A stretch of DNA of 64,000 nucleotides from Antrihabitans spumae. Its GTDB lineage: Bacteria > Actinomycetota > Actinomycetes > Mycobacteriales > Mycobacteriaceae. The stretch is taken from the NCBI RefSeq assembly GCF_043944905.1, contig NZ_JBIMSN010000057.1, positions 1 through 64,000 on the forward strand, in the 5' to 3' direction. Below the pieces are notes generated by a model. That model saw only the letters and a program-made list of their open reading frames with translations. It ran no database searches and was not told the DNA's origin. A program made the translations under genes and the position numbers. How positions within the stretch are numbered: the stretch's first letter is position 1; each line of letters begins with the position of its first letter. Positions 1 to 7,708 of this stretch are shown here, one piece after another.

Positions 1-84
1 CACCATTCTTTGTCTGCGACACAGTCCTCTGCCGAATTAGCGTGAAAGCGCGAGGCTAGGGATGTCTCACGAGAGGCTTAGCCG

Positions 85-748
85 CTACAGCTCTATAAGC
101 CCACCGTCGAGCACTCGTCGCACCAGCGTTGCGCGCTTCTGATTCTGCGGCAGGTCGCCGAGGCCGAAGATCGCGAACGCTGCCTGCAGGTGCCGTTTGA
201 CGGTCTCGACGCCGATGCCGAGTTGGTCCGCTATCTGCTGATTCGACGCTGGATTGGCGAACTTCGGGTTGTCCTTGTAGGGCTTGCACAGGGCGAAGAC
301 CACCGACAGTTGCGCTCGGGTCAGGGTCGGTGCCGCCTGGCCGCCGACCCAGGGTCGGCAAGCCCTCCGACGATGCCGCGTCCGAGGGCTCGTGGTGTCG
401 GCTCACGTAGAACGTCAAGGTCGAATTCCCGACGAAGATGCGGTCGCCCGGATCGAGGCGCTTGCGTCCCGTGAGCCGTGTTCCGTTGACGAACGTGCCG
501 TTCGTCGACATGCCGTTGTCGGAGATGGTCCATTGCGTGCCGATCCACTCGATCACCGCATGCAACCGCGACGCCTGAGCATCGGTCACCAGTGCGACTG
601 TGGCGTCGGGCGAGCGTCCGATCACAACAGGTGGATCGTGGGGGGACAGCGCCAGCGTCTGCTCGGGTCCGTTTTCACACGAATAGCGCAGCACCGCTTC
701 GGGGGGTGCAGACTCGGCCGGTGGCGAGCGATCGATGTGGTCTGTCAT
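85..748 (-). pseudogene. FHA domain / LuxR-type HTH regulator, broken by a frameshift
   Basis: Two reading frames together make one plausible protein. The first begins at ATG 748, with a GGAG Shine-Dalgarno site 5-8 nt upstream, and encodes a forkhead-associated (phosphothreonine-binding) domain with the GRS...RLH core and the NGTFVNG signature. Near 345-355 it should enter a helix-turn-helix tail, but that tail (TLTRAQL, then a LuxR/GerE-like helix pair with NQQIADQLGIGVETVKRHL) is in the +1 frame and ends at 85. Deleting one base in the CCC/GGG run near 348-353 joins the two as LPTLVGGQAAPTLTRAQL. Known family members couple Ser/Thr-kinase signalling to DNA binding or to FHA-mediated assembly; its targets here are unknown. 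It lies 97 bp downstream of the symporter operon. Without the fix, the FHA frame continues into about 100 residues of Arg/Pro-rich nonsense. A sequencing indel is as likely as a real mutation. Confidence 0.7.
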
Positions 749-800
749 GGAACTCCTGCTCTCCAACGCGTGCATAGCCTAGTCGATGCCTACCGCCTGG

Positions 801-848
801 GCATTGCACAAGACTGGCACTGCACAAGACTGGCATTGCACAAGCTCA
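801..848. repeat. Three tandem copies of a 16-bp unit
   Basis: Three consecutive 16-bp units (801-816, 817-832, 833-848) follow the pattern GCATTGCACAAGACTG. Copy 2 has one change (T to C) and copy 3 diverges in its last bases. The third copy overlaps the stop codon of the symporter gene on the minus strand, and the array lies between that stop and the FHA gene's start. It looks like slipped-strand duplication; no function is evident. Confidence 0.8.
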
Positions 849-2594
849 GTCACGGAGATCGTGCAGACGATCGATCCCCATGCCGAGTCGTTCAGGCGCG
901 TGCATACGTGTGAAGATCCTGTTCACATCGGCGGGCAGCCGGCGTTGCGTGCACAGGCTGACGACGACCATCGATGCGAACGCAAGCGGAACACTCACTG
1001 CGGCAGGTGATCCGAGTACGGCAGCCAGCCAGCCGCCCCACATTTCTTCGGGTGCGCCGCCGAGTGCAGATGCCGTCGCAGCCCCGACCGCAGTCACACC
1101 GCCGACGATCAACCCCGCTGCGGCGCCGGCAGTCGTCAGCCGCCGCCACCAGATGCCGAGCACCAACAGAGGACACAGTGTGGACGCGGCAACGGCGAAC
1201 ACGAGACCGACGGTCCGCGAAAGATCAAGCGACGCAACGGCAAGCGAGAGTGACAACGGCACGCCGCCTGCAAGTATCGCCGCGATGCGGAAGTCCCTGA
1301 TCCGCCCGCGAAGGACGTCGGTGCTCAAAACACCCGCGACGCTGACGAGTAGACCGGACGAGGTGGAGAGAAACGCTGCGAGCGCACCGGCAGCGACAAG
1401 AGCGCCGAGCAACTGCCCCGGCAAACCAACGAGGACCGACCCTGGGAGCAGCAGCACGGCGGCGTCCGACGTTCCCGTTATCAGTAGCTGCGGCACGTAG
1501 AGCCGGGCGAACACACCGAGCAGTGTCGGAAACACGTAGAACACACCGAGCAGCGCGATGACAGCCAAAGCGGTTGTCCTGGCAGCCTTACCGTCGGGGT
1601 TGGTGTAGAACCTGACGAGCACGTGTGGCAACCCCATGGTGCCGAGAAAGGTCGCAAGAATGAGGGAGTAGACCTGGAAGAGTGCATGCGGACCACCGAA
1701 GCCGCCGCCCGGACGTAGCCAGTCTGCTCCGTTGGTCGGTGCACCTGCGACGACCGGCACGGTCGCGCCGGCCTCCAGCGTCAGCGTGGACCCAGCACTC
1801 AGTTCGTGCTCGCCGGGGAGCAGTGTGATCGGGCCGCTCATCGCTCGTCCGTCCAACACGCCGTCGACAGCGGCTCGTTCCGCTTCGCTCACGACGACAA
1901 CGACATCCGTCGTGATGTCGACCGTCGTTTCTTGGCTCAGAATCGGTGGTGCGGGCGAACCCAGGTCCCGTCGGTCGTCGAGGAAATGGACGCACAGCAC
2001 CAACGCCGGTATGGCGATCGCAGTGAGCTTGAGCCAGAACTGGAATGCCTGCACGAAGGTGATCGACCGCATCCCGCCGCCTGCAACGTTGGCGATCACG
2101 ATCGCGCACACTGCTGCAGCACCGAGCCAGCTCGGCACGCCGAGCAGAATGTTCAATGTCAAACCCGCACCCTGGAATTGGGGGACGAGGTACAGGATGC
2201 AGACGATGACAACGACGATCATGGCGAGGCGTCGAATCTTTTCCGAGCCCAGCCGAAACTGTGCGAAGTCAGGAACCGTGTAGGCGCCCGAGCGTCGCAA
2301 CGGCGCCGCGACGAAAAGTAAAAGCCCGAGATAGCCCGCAGTGAAGCCGACCGGATACCACATCGCGTCCGCGCCGTACTTTGCGATCAGGCCCGCGACG
2401 CCGAGAAACGATGCTGCGGAGAGATATTCGCCGGAGATGGCAGCGGCATTCCACCTCGGACCGACACTGCGCGACGCGACGAGGAAGTCCGACGTCGTGC
2501 GGGCGAGTCGGACGCCGTAGACCCCGATCGCAACCGTAGCGACGGCAGCGAAGAGCAGTGCGACGGCAGTGAGCGCGGGAGCTTGGGTCGCCAC
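846..2594 (-). CDS. SSS-family sodium/solute symporter (acetate/monocarboxylate permease type)
   Basis: A 582-residue polytopic membrane protein of the sodium:solute symporter family, closest in layout to ActP/MctC short-chain monocarboxylate permeases. The N-terminus has the first hydrophobic segment, then the family stretch SDFLVASRSVGPRWNAAAIS and GEYLSAASFLGVAG. About a dozen further hydrophobic segments follow. A roughly 85-residue hydrophilic insertion near residues 205-290, in an otherwise membrane protein, is common in actinobacterial members. The start is a GTG at 2594, one base after the stop of the small DUF485-like gene, the usual pairing for this transporter type. A LytTR/LytS pair lies directly upstream in the same operon and prpE is nearby, so uptake of acetate, propionate or pyruvate is likely. 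The exact substrate cannot be read from the sequence. Confidence 0.85.
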   Translation of the reverse strand: MATQAPALTAVALLFAAVATVAIGVYGVRLARTTSDFLVASRSVGPRWNAAAISGEYLSAASFLGVAGLIAKYGADAMWYPVGFTAGYLGLLLFVAAPLRRSGAYTVPDFAQFRLGSEKIRRLAMIVVVIVCILYLVPQFQGAGLTLNILLGVPSWLGAAAVCAIVIANVAGGGMRSITFVQAFQFWLKLTAIAIPALVLCVHFLDDRRDLGSPAPPILSQETTVDITTDVVVVVSEAERAAVDGVLDGRAMSGPITLLPGEHELSAGSTLTLEAGATVPVVAGAPTNGADWLRPGGGFGGPHALFQVYSLILATFLGTMGLPHVLVRFYTNPDGKAARTTALAVIALLGVFYVFPTLLGVFARLYVPQLLITGTSDAAVLLLPGSVLVGLPGQLLGALVAAGALAAFLSTSSGLLVSVAGVLSTDVLRGRIRDFRIAAILAGGVPLSLSLAVASLDLSRTVGLVFAVAASTLCPLLVLGIWWRRLTTAGAAAGLIVGGVTAVGAATASALGGAPEEMWGGWLAAVLGSPAAVSVPLAFASMVVVSLCTQRRLPADVNRIFTRMHAPERLGMGIDRLHDLRD

Positions 2595-2595
2595 G

Positions 2596-2967
2596 TCAAT
2601 CCTCGACCAGGTCGAAGAAATCCTGCTCGTTGCGCTCGGCGAGACGGACGTAGCGGTGGCCGATAACCCACAGCAGCGGATACGCGATCACACCGAGCGC
2701 GAGCCACGTCACCCGGATACCTGCGATCGACGTGGTCGCCATTGCGGGAAAAGCCGCACCCAGCAACGGAATCAGGCCGAGTGTGCACACGACGACCAGT
2801 GCAAGCCTGATTGCCAGGCCAAGCTGCGCCCTGACGAGCCCGCGAACGAGCGCGTCACCGATCGCGGTCTGCTCCTGCACCTCGACGCGGGTCCGGACCA
2901 TACGGGCTCCCCGTCGATCCGCCAGGACAACCCGCTGTCGGGGCTCGCGCCCAGTCGGGCTGCTCAT
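2596..2967 (-). CDS. Small DUF485-like membrane protein, symporter partner
   Basis: A 123-residue protein beginning MSSPTGREP. The open frame extends further upstream, but the ATG at 2967 overlaps the stop of the LytTR gene (ATGA), so this is the chosen start. After a charged N-terminal region come two hydrophobic segments (about residues 45-75 and 80-105) and a hydrophilic tail ending QDFFDLVED. Small two-helix proteins of this kind sit directly before ActP/MctC symporters in many bacteria; the MctB/YjcH accessory subunit is the comparison. The symporter's start lies one base after its stop, so the two are almost certainly translated together. Assignment to DUF485 rests on context and topology, not on a profile search. 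Confidence 0.7.
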   Translation of the reverse strand: MSSPTGREPRQRVVLADRRGARMVRTRVEVQEQTAIGDALVRGLVRAQLGLAIRLALVVVCTLGLIPLLGAAFPAMATTSIAGIRVTWLALGVIAYPLLWVIGHRYVRLAERNEQDFFDLVED

Positions 2968-3776
2968 CGGCCCGACCACTTCTGCATCGGGTCCCTGATC
3001 AGTCGGTCCTTGAGTTGCTTGACGTGCCTTCGGCTTACGGGCAACTGCGCTTCGGGTGACGAGCCGTTCGCTCGCACGACGACGACGTAACCGGTCCCTT
3101 GGCTCCGAATACCGGTGACCAGGGGGAGCGATACAAGATAAGAGCGGTGCACCCTGACGAATCCGGCGTCGGCCCAACGGGTCTCGAGCGACGAGATCGG
3201 AATACGCACGATGTGACTACCGTTGGCGGTGTGCAGGCGGGTGTAGTCGCCTTCCGCCTCGACCCAGCCGATGGACGACCGCGGCACGATTGTCGTCATC
3301 CCCCCGAGTTCGACGGGAATCGACTCGGTGTTCTCCGTCGCGCGAGTCGGTTCCTGAGCCGTACGCGACCTCTGCGCGACGATGCGCTGCACCGATTCGG
3401 TCAATCGTGCAACTCGGATCGGCTTCAGTAGATAGTCGACGGCGCCGAGGTCGAACGCGGCGACAGCCCGATCGTCGTGTGCGGTCACGAACACGACTGC
3501 TGGGGGAGCCGCGAACTCGGTGAAGATCCCCGCCAGCTCCAGACCGTCCAGCCCAGGCATGTTGATGTCGAGGAAGACGGCGTCGATCGAGTGGGCGCGC
3601 AACACCCGCAGCGCCGTCGTCGCGTCCCGCGCTGCATGGACCCGCTCGATGCTGTCCTGCCCGTCGAGTAGGTAACACAGCTCGTCCAGTGCGGGTCGTT
3701 CGTCGTCGACGGCGAGCACAACGAGGCGATCGCCGGTTGGCGGCGAACCATCTGACCGCGATGGGTTATCTGACAC
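2964..3776 (-). CDS. LytTR-family response regulator
   Basis: A 270-residue two-component regulator. An N-terminal receiver domain (about residues 17-135) carries the acidic pair in VDDE, the phospho-acceptor Asp70 in FLDINMPG and the conserved Lys in LLKPI. A C-terminal LytTR DNA-binding domain (about 155-265) follows, with the typical IGWVEAEGDYTRLHT and VRVHRSYLV stretches. It lies 21 bp after the LytS-like kinase and overlaps the next gene by four bases. LytTR systems beside carboxylate transporters usually sense the substrate and induce its own uptake, so the operon is probably its target. Its binding site was not located. Confidence 0.92.
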   Translation of the reverse strand: MSDNPSRSDGSPPTGDRLVVLAVDDERPALDELCYLLDGQDSIERVHAARDATTALRVLRAHSIDAVFLDINMPGLDGLELAGIFTEFAAPPAVVFVTAHDDRAVAAFDLGAVDYLLKPIRVARLTESVQRIVAQRSRTAQEPTRATENTESIPVELGGMTTIVPRSSIGWVEAEGDYTRLHTANGSHIVRIPISSLETRWADAGFVRVHRSYLVSLPLVTGIRSQGTGYVVVVRANGSSPEAQLPVSRRHVKQLKDRLIRDPMQKWSGR

Positions 3777-3797
3777 AGTGCACCAACCTTGCCACGT

Positions 3798-5012
3798 TCA
3801 CACCTCGATGCCCGGCCGAAATTTGGGAACTCGAACGAAGACTTTCGTTCCCGAGCCCGGCGCCGTCTCGACTACAAGCCCGTAGTCGTTGCCGAATGCC
3901 GCCCGAAGTCTGTCGTCGACGTTCGCGAGCCCGACATGAGCAATTTCTATCGTCGCACCCCCACCACTCCGCTCGACGGCGTCGAGAGCACCGAACCGTA
4001 GTAGGTCGGGATCCATGCCGACGCCGTCGTCCTCGATCGTGATCACGCAGTCCGTACCTTCGTCGGCGGCGACGATGGTGATCGTGCCACCCGCAACGTT
4101 GGGCGCGAGACCGTGGCGGACCGCGTTCTCGACCAGGGGCTGCAATGCCAGAAACGGCAGAACGACGTTGAGGACCTCTGGGGCAACCTGCAATTTGACC
4201 TGCAGAGAGTCGCCGAATCTGGCGCGCTCGAGCGTCAGGTAGCGGTCGATGTTGTGCAGTTCCTCGGACAACACCGTGAATTCTCCCGCCGACCTGAACG
4301 AGTAGCGGGTGAAGTCGGCGAACTCGAGCACCAACTCACGTGCGCGTTCCGGATCCGTCCGGACGAACGACGCAATCGTGTTGAGCGCGTTGTAGATGAA
4401 ATGCGGGCTGATCTGCGCACGGAGTGCCAGCACTTCGGCACGGTCGAGACGAGCCCTCGACGCGTCCAGTTCGGCAAGCTCGAGCTGCCCGGAGACGTAT
4501 CTCGCGACCTCGGCCACAGCGCCGAGCAGACCAGGACCCGGTTTGGACGTCGTCACGACGCCGAGCACGCCGGCGGTACCCGAGTCCTCGACGATCAGCG
4601 GCTGCGCGACGATGACCAGCACCTGCGCGTCGGCCCCACTGGTATCGGAGACGAGGACGCGGCGGCCACCGTCGACGGCCTGCCGTGCGGCTGCCTCGAA
4701 CGGTCCCGCCAGTTCGGTGTGTGGCCCGGTCCAGGCCAGCACCCTGCCGTCCGTGTCGGCGATCCCGACTGCAGCGCACCCGATCAGTGCGTGCAGGTGT
4801 GGTGCAGCCTGCTCGGCCGATTCCTCGGTGAGACCACCCCGCAGAGCGCGAGCGGCAAGCGAAGCCGTCGACAATGCCGCGTGCACCGCCCGCTCGGCCG
4901 GGGTGGTAACCACACGTCTGATCCGCAGCGACACGAAAATTGCGGACGCGACGATCAGCACGAGCGCGACACTGAGGACGGTGTTGGTTGACACGCACTC
5001 ATGGTCCACCAT
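3798..5012 (-). CDS. LytS-like sensor histidine kinase
   Basis: A 404-residue kinase. One transmembrane helix (about residues 11-29) precedes a GAF-like sensory region (about 60-165). The His-kinase dimerisation region contains QISPHFIYNAL, with the phospho-acceptor His204, and is followed by a HATPase domain with LVENAVRHG and DDGVGMD. This is the LytS/YpdA type that pairs with LytTR regulators, and the LytTR gene follows by 21 bp. The start could be ATG 5012 or the in-frame GTG 18 bases on; neither has a strong ribosome site. Lack of a large periplasmic domain suggests sensing inside the cell or in the membrane. Confidence 0.88.
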   Translation of the reverse strand: MVDHECVSTNTVLSVALVLIVASAIFVSLRIRRVVTTPAERAVHAALSTASLAARALRGGLTEESAEQAAPHLHALIGCAAVGIADTDGRVLAWTGPHTELAGPFEAAARQAVDGGRRVLVSDTSGADAQVLVIVAQPLIVEDSGTAGVLGVVTTSKPGPGLLGAVAEVARYVSGQLELAELDASRARLDRAEVLALRAQISPHFIYNALNTIASFVRTDPERARELVLEFADFTRYSFRSAGEFTVLSEELHNIDRYLTLERARFGDSLQVKLQVAPEVLNVVLPFLALQPLVENAVRHGLAPNVAGGTITIVAADEGTDCVITIEDDGVGMDPDLLRFGALDAVERSGGGATIEIAHVGLANVDDRLRAAFGNDYGLVVETAPGSGTKVFVRVPKFRPGIEV

Positions 5013-5104
5013 GCGCGCGCCGCCGTGCCTACATCGATCGAACTCGTTCGCGACGGTAAGGTCGTTGTTCGAGCGGGAGGCGAACGGCGCCCTGCGGAGA
5101 GCGA

Positions 5105-5647
5105 GTGAGTATGTCGGACCGAACGGGGTCGAAGCAGAGCAGGGCGACGCAACGCGTCCGTGCTGGAGCAGTCAGCACGTTGATCGCCACCGCGGCGGTG
5201 CTGTCGGCATCATTGCTCGCCCCCGCGACCGGTTCTGCGGTTCCGCTGGGAAGCACGGAATCCGCGCTGGGTACCGGCGGACTGAATCCGGCGCTCGCGT
5301 TGGCGTACACACTCGCCGAAACCGAAGCACACAACGTGGGCGTCCCGCTGTCCATCACGTCGGGTTACCGCACGTACGAAGAGCAGGAACAGCTCTGGAT
5401 CAACGGGATCAACACCTACGGCGGTCCTGACAATGCGCGCCGCTGGGTGCTGCCGCCGAACGAGTCCTCGCATGTCGCGGGAGACGCCGTCGACGTCGGA
5501 CCGATCTCCGGGGCGCAGTGGTTACAGGCGAACGGCAATCGCTGGGGTCTGTGCCGGATGTACGAGAACGAGTGGTGGCACTTCGAACTCGCCACCATCC
5601 CCGGTGGCGTCTGCCCGGCGATGCTCCCCGACGCGAGCTGGGGCTGA
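5105..5647 (+). CDS. Secreted M15-family D-alanyl-D-alanine carboxypeptidase (VanY-like)
   Basis: A 180-residue exported zinc peptidase acting on peptidoglycan stem peptides. A basic N-terminus and hydrophobic stretch (about residues 18-45) form a signal peptide ending near GSAVP. The catalytic domain shows the SGYRTYEEQ stretch, the zinc/catalytic motif SSHVAGDAVDV (SxHxxGxAxD) and the distal EWWHFE, all expected for VanY/DacY proteins. Length is typical of the compact single-domain form. GTG 5105 and ATG 5111 are both possible starts: GGAGA at 5096-5100 is 4 nt from the first and 10 nt from the second. It is divergent from the LytS gene and convergent with prpE, with a strong hairpin in between. 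Confidence 0.88.
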   Translation: MSMSDRTGSKQSRATQRVRAGAVSTLIATAAVLSASLLAPATGSAVPLGSTESALGTGGLNPALALAYTLAETEAHNVGVPLSITSGYRTYEEQEQLWINGINTYGGPDNARRWVLPPNESSHVAGDAVDVGPISGAQWLQANGNRWGLCRMYENEWWHFELATIPGGVCPAMLPDASWG

Positions 5648-5664
5648 ATCGGCGTCGCATCCCA

Positions 5665-5728
5665 CTCGCCGATCAGGCGGTTGCTGGAACAAAAGGCGAG
5701 TAGCGACCGCGACAAGTGCCTGATCGGC
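5665..5728. terminator. Bidirectional hairpin between convergent genes
   Basis: An 11-bp perfect inverted repeat, GCCGATCAGGC at 5668-5678 and GCCTGATCGGC at 5718-5728, encloses about 39 nt with further internal pairing (CTCGCC 5665-5670 with GGCGAG 5695-5700). It fills the gap between the M15 peptidase stop and the prpE stop, so it can serve both strands. There is no U-tract, as is common in actinobacteria. Confidence 0.65.
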
Positions 5729-5730
5729 CG

Positions 5731-7644
5731 CTAGCTCGGGCCCGGCCCTATGGTCTGCTCGAGGACGCCGAGGACGGCTGGATCTTCGATCGTCGACGGC
5801 ACTGTGTAGTCCTCGCCGCCGACTATCTGCCGCATCGTCTTTCGCAGAATCTTGCCTGAGCGTGTTTTCGGCAGTGCCGTGACGACCGTGACGTCCCGGA
5901 AGGTCGCAACCGCGCCGATCTCGTCACGAACTCGCTGTACCAGCTCCGCCCGCAGCGTGTCCGGCTCGATGTCGACGCCGGCCTTGAGCACTACGTAGCC
6001 GCTGGGGCGCTGCCCTTTGATGTCGTCGTGAATGCCGATGACAGCGCACTCGGCTATCGCCGGATGGCCCGCAAGCACAGCTTCCATGCCGCCGGTCGAA
6101 AGGCGATGCCCGGCAACGTTGATGACGTCGTCGCTGCGTCCGAGCACATAGACGTAGCCGTCGTCGTCGGTGTAGCCGGAGTCGCCAGTGAGGTAGTAGC
6201 CGTCGTAGGTCGACAGGTACGACCGCACGAAACGGTCGTCGTCGCGCCACAGACCGACGAGCGTGCCCGGTGGAAGCGGTAGTGCCAGCACGATGTTGCC
6301 TTCCGCGTTGGCGCCGACGGACGATCCGGTGTCACCGAGTACGTCGAGCTGATAGCCGGGAACCGGGACGGTGGGCGACCCCGGCTTGATCGGCATCGGT
6401 TCGAGGCCGCGAAGATTCGCGCAGATCGGCCAGCCGGTCTCGGTCTGCCACCAATGATCGACGACAGGAACCCCCAGAACGGTCGACGCCCATTCGTAGG
6501 TACTCGGATCGAGTCGCTCACCCGCGACGAACAACGTCTGCAGCGACGAAACATCGTATTTCGCCAGCTCTTTCGCCTCCGGGTCGACTTTGCGGATCGC
6601 GCGCAACGCAGTCGGTGCGGTGAAGAGTGCACGCACTTTGTGCTCGCCTACAACTCGCCAGAAGGCCCCGGCGTCGGGTGTCCCGACCGGCTTTCCCTCG
6701 TAGAGCACCGTCGTGGCACCCACGAGCAGTGGGGCGTAGACGATGTAGGAGTGCCCGACCACCCAGCCGACATCGGATGCGGTCCACATGACCTGACCTG
6801 GTCCGATGTCGTAGATGTTGCGCATCGACCAGGTCAGCGCGACAGCATGACCACCATTGTCGCGGACAACTCCCTTAGGCTTTCCGGTGGTTCCCGACGT
6901 GTAGAGAACGTAGAGCGGGTCTGTGGCCGAAACCGATACCGGCGCAGCGGGTTCGGCTATGGCGAGTGCTTCGTCCCAGTCGATCCACGCTATCGCCGGG
7001 TCGGCGTAGTCCGCCGCGGAACCAGGGATCGGCTCCCGCTGCTTCACCAGAACGGTTGTGGTCGAATCAGTTTGCGCGAGCTCGAGCGCCTTCGCGACGA
7101 TCGGCAGATACGCGACTGTCCTACCGGGCTCGAGCCCACCCGACGCGGTGACGATCAGTTTCGGCTCGGCGTCCTCGATCCTGGCCGCGAGTTCTTTGGC
7201 TGCGAAGCCGCCGAACACCACGGAATGCACCGCACCGAGACGTGCGCAGGCGAGCATGGCAATCGCGGCTTCCGGGATCATGGGCAGGTAGACGATCACC
7301 CGATCGCCTTTGGAGACCCCATGTGCTGCAAGCACTCCCGCGAACAACGCAACCTGCTCCAGCAGTTCCGAATAGGTGTAGGTGCGCTGCTTGCCGAGCA
7401 TCGCCGAGTCGTAGATCAGCGCGGCCTGGTCACCGCGGCCAGTGGCTACATGCCGGTCCAGCGCATTGGCGCACGTGTTGAGCGTCGCGTCGGGGAACCA
7501 ACGATAGATCGGGGCAGTGGAGTCGTCGAGTGCGCGTGAGGGTGGCGAGTCCCAGTCTATTGCCGCTGCCGCGTCCAGCCAGAACCGTTCCGGATCGTCC
7601 ACACTCGCCCGGTACTGCTGCAGGTACTCGCCTGGACTGGCCAT
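5731..7644 (-). CDS. prpE: Propionyl-CoA synthetase (AMP-forming)
   Basis: A 637-residue acyl-CoA synthetase activating propionate to propionyl-CoA via an acyl-adenylate. The AMP-binding core reads YTSGTTGKPKGVVRDNGGHA; the RDNGGHAVAL continuation separates PrpE from acetyl-CoA synthetase. The WWQTETG stretch, the YYLTGDSGYTDDDGYVYVLGR hinge region and the C-terminal KTRSGKILRK catalytic lysine region are all present. Length fits PrpE (about 630). AGGGAG lies 7 nt before ATG 7644. It follows the oxoamine synthase gene by 64 bp on the same strand and may share a transcript. Propionyl-CoA is also the usual source of methylmalonyl-CoA, the extender predicted for the PKS at 19-33 kb. Confidence 0.87.
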   Translation of the reverse strand: MASPGEYLQQYRASVDDPERFWLDAAAAIDWDSPPSRALDDSTAPIYRWFPDATLNTCANALDRHVATGRGDQAALIYDSAMLGKQRTYTYSELLEQVALFAGVLAAHGVSKGDRVIVYLPMIPEAAIAMLACARLGAVHSVVFGGFAAKELAARIEDAEPKLIVTASGGLEPGRTVAYLPIVAKALELAQTDSTTTVLVKQREPIPGSAADYADPAIAWIDWDEALAIAEPAAPVSVSATDPLYVLYTSGTTGKPKGVVRDNGGHAVALTWSMRNIYDIGPGQVMWTASDVGWVVGHSYIVYAPLLVGATTVLYEGKPVGTPDAGAFWRVVGEHKVRALFTAPTALRAIRKVDPEAKELAKYDVSSLQTLFVAGERLDPSTYEWASTVLGVPVVDHWWQTETGWPICANLRGLEPMPIKPGSPTVPVPGYQLDVLGDTGSSVGANAEGNIVLALPLPPGTLVGLWRDDDRFVRSYLSTYDGYYLTGDSGYTDDDGYVYVLGRSDDVINVAGHRLSTGGMEAVLAGHPAIAECAVIGIHDDIKGQRPSGYVVLKAGVDIEPDTLRAELVQRVRDEIGAVATFRDVTVVTALPKTRSGKILRKTMRQIVGGEDYTVPSTIEDPAVLGVLEQTIGPGPS

Positions 7645-7708
7645 GAGTGAACTCCCTAACTACATCGTCGTATGCAGTTCCACGCTAGTCCCTCACGACG
7701 CTGACCAG

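Noticed and set aside
2968..3177. N-terminal extension of the small DUF485-like protein
   Set aside because: It overlaps the LytTR-domain coding region on the same strand and is low-complexity; the ATGA overlap at 2964-2967 marks the start.
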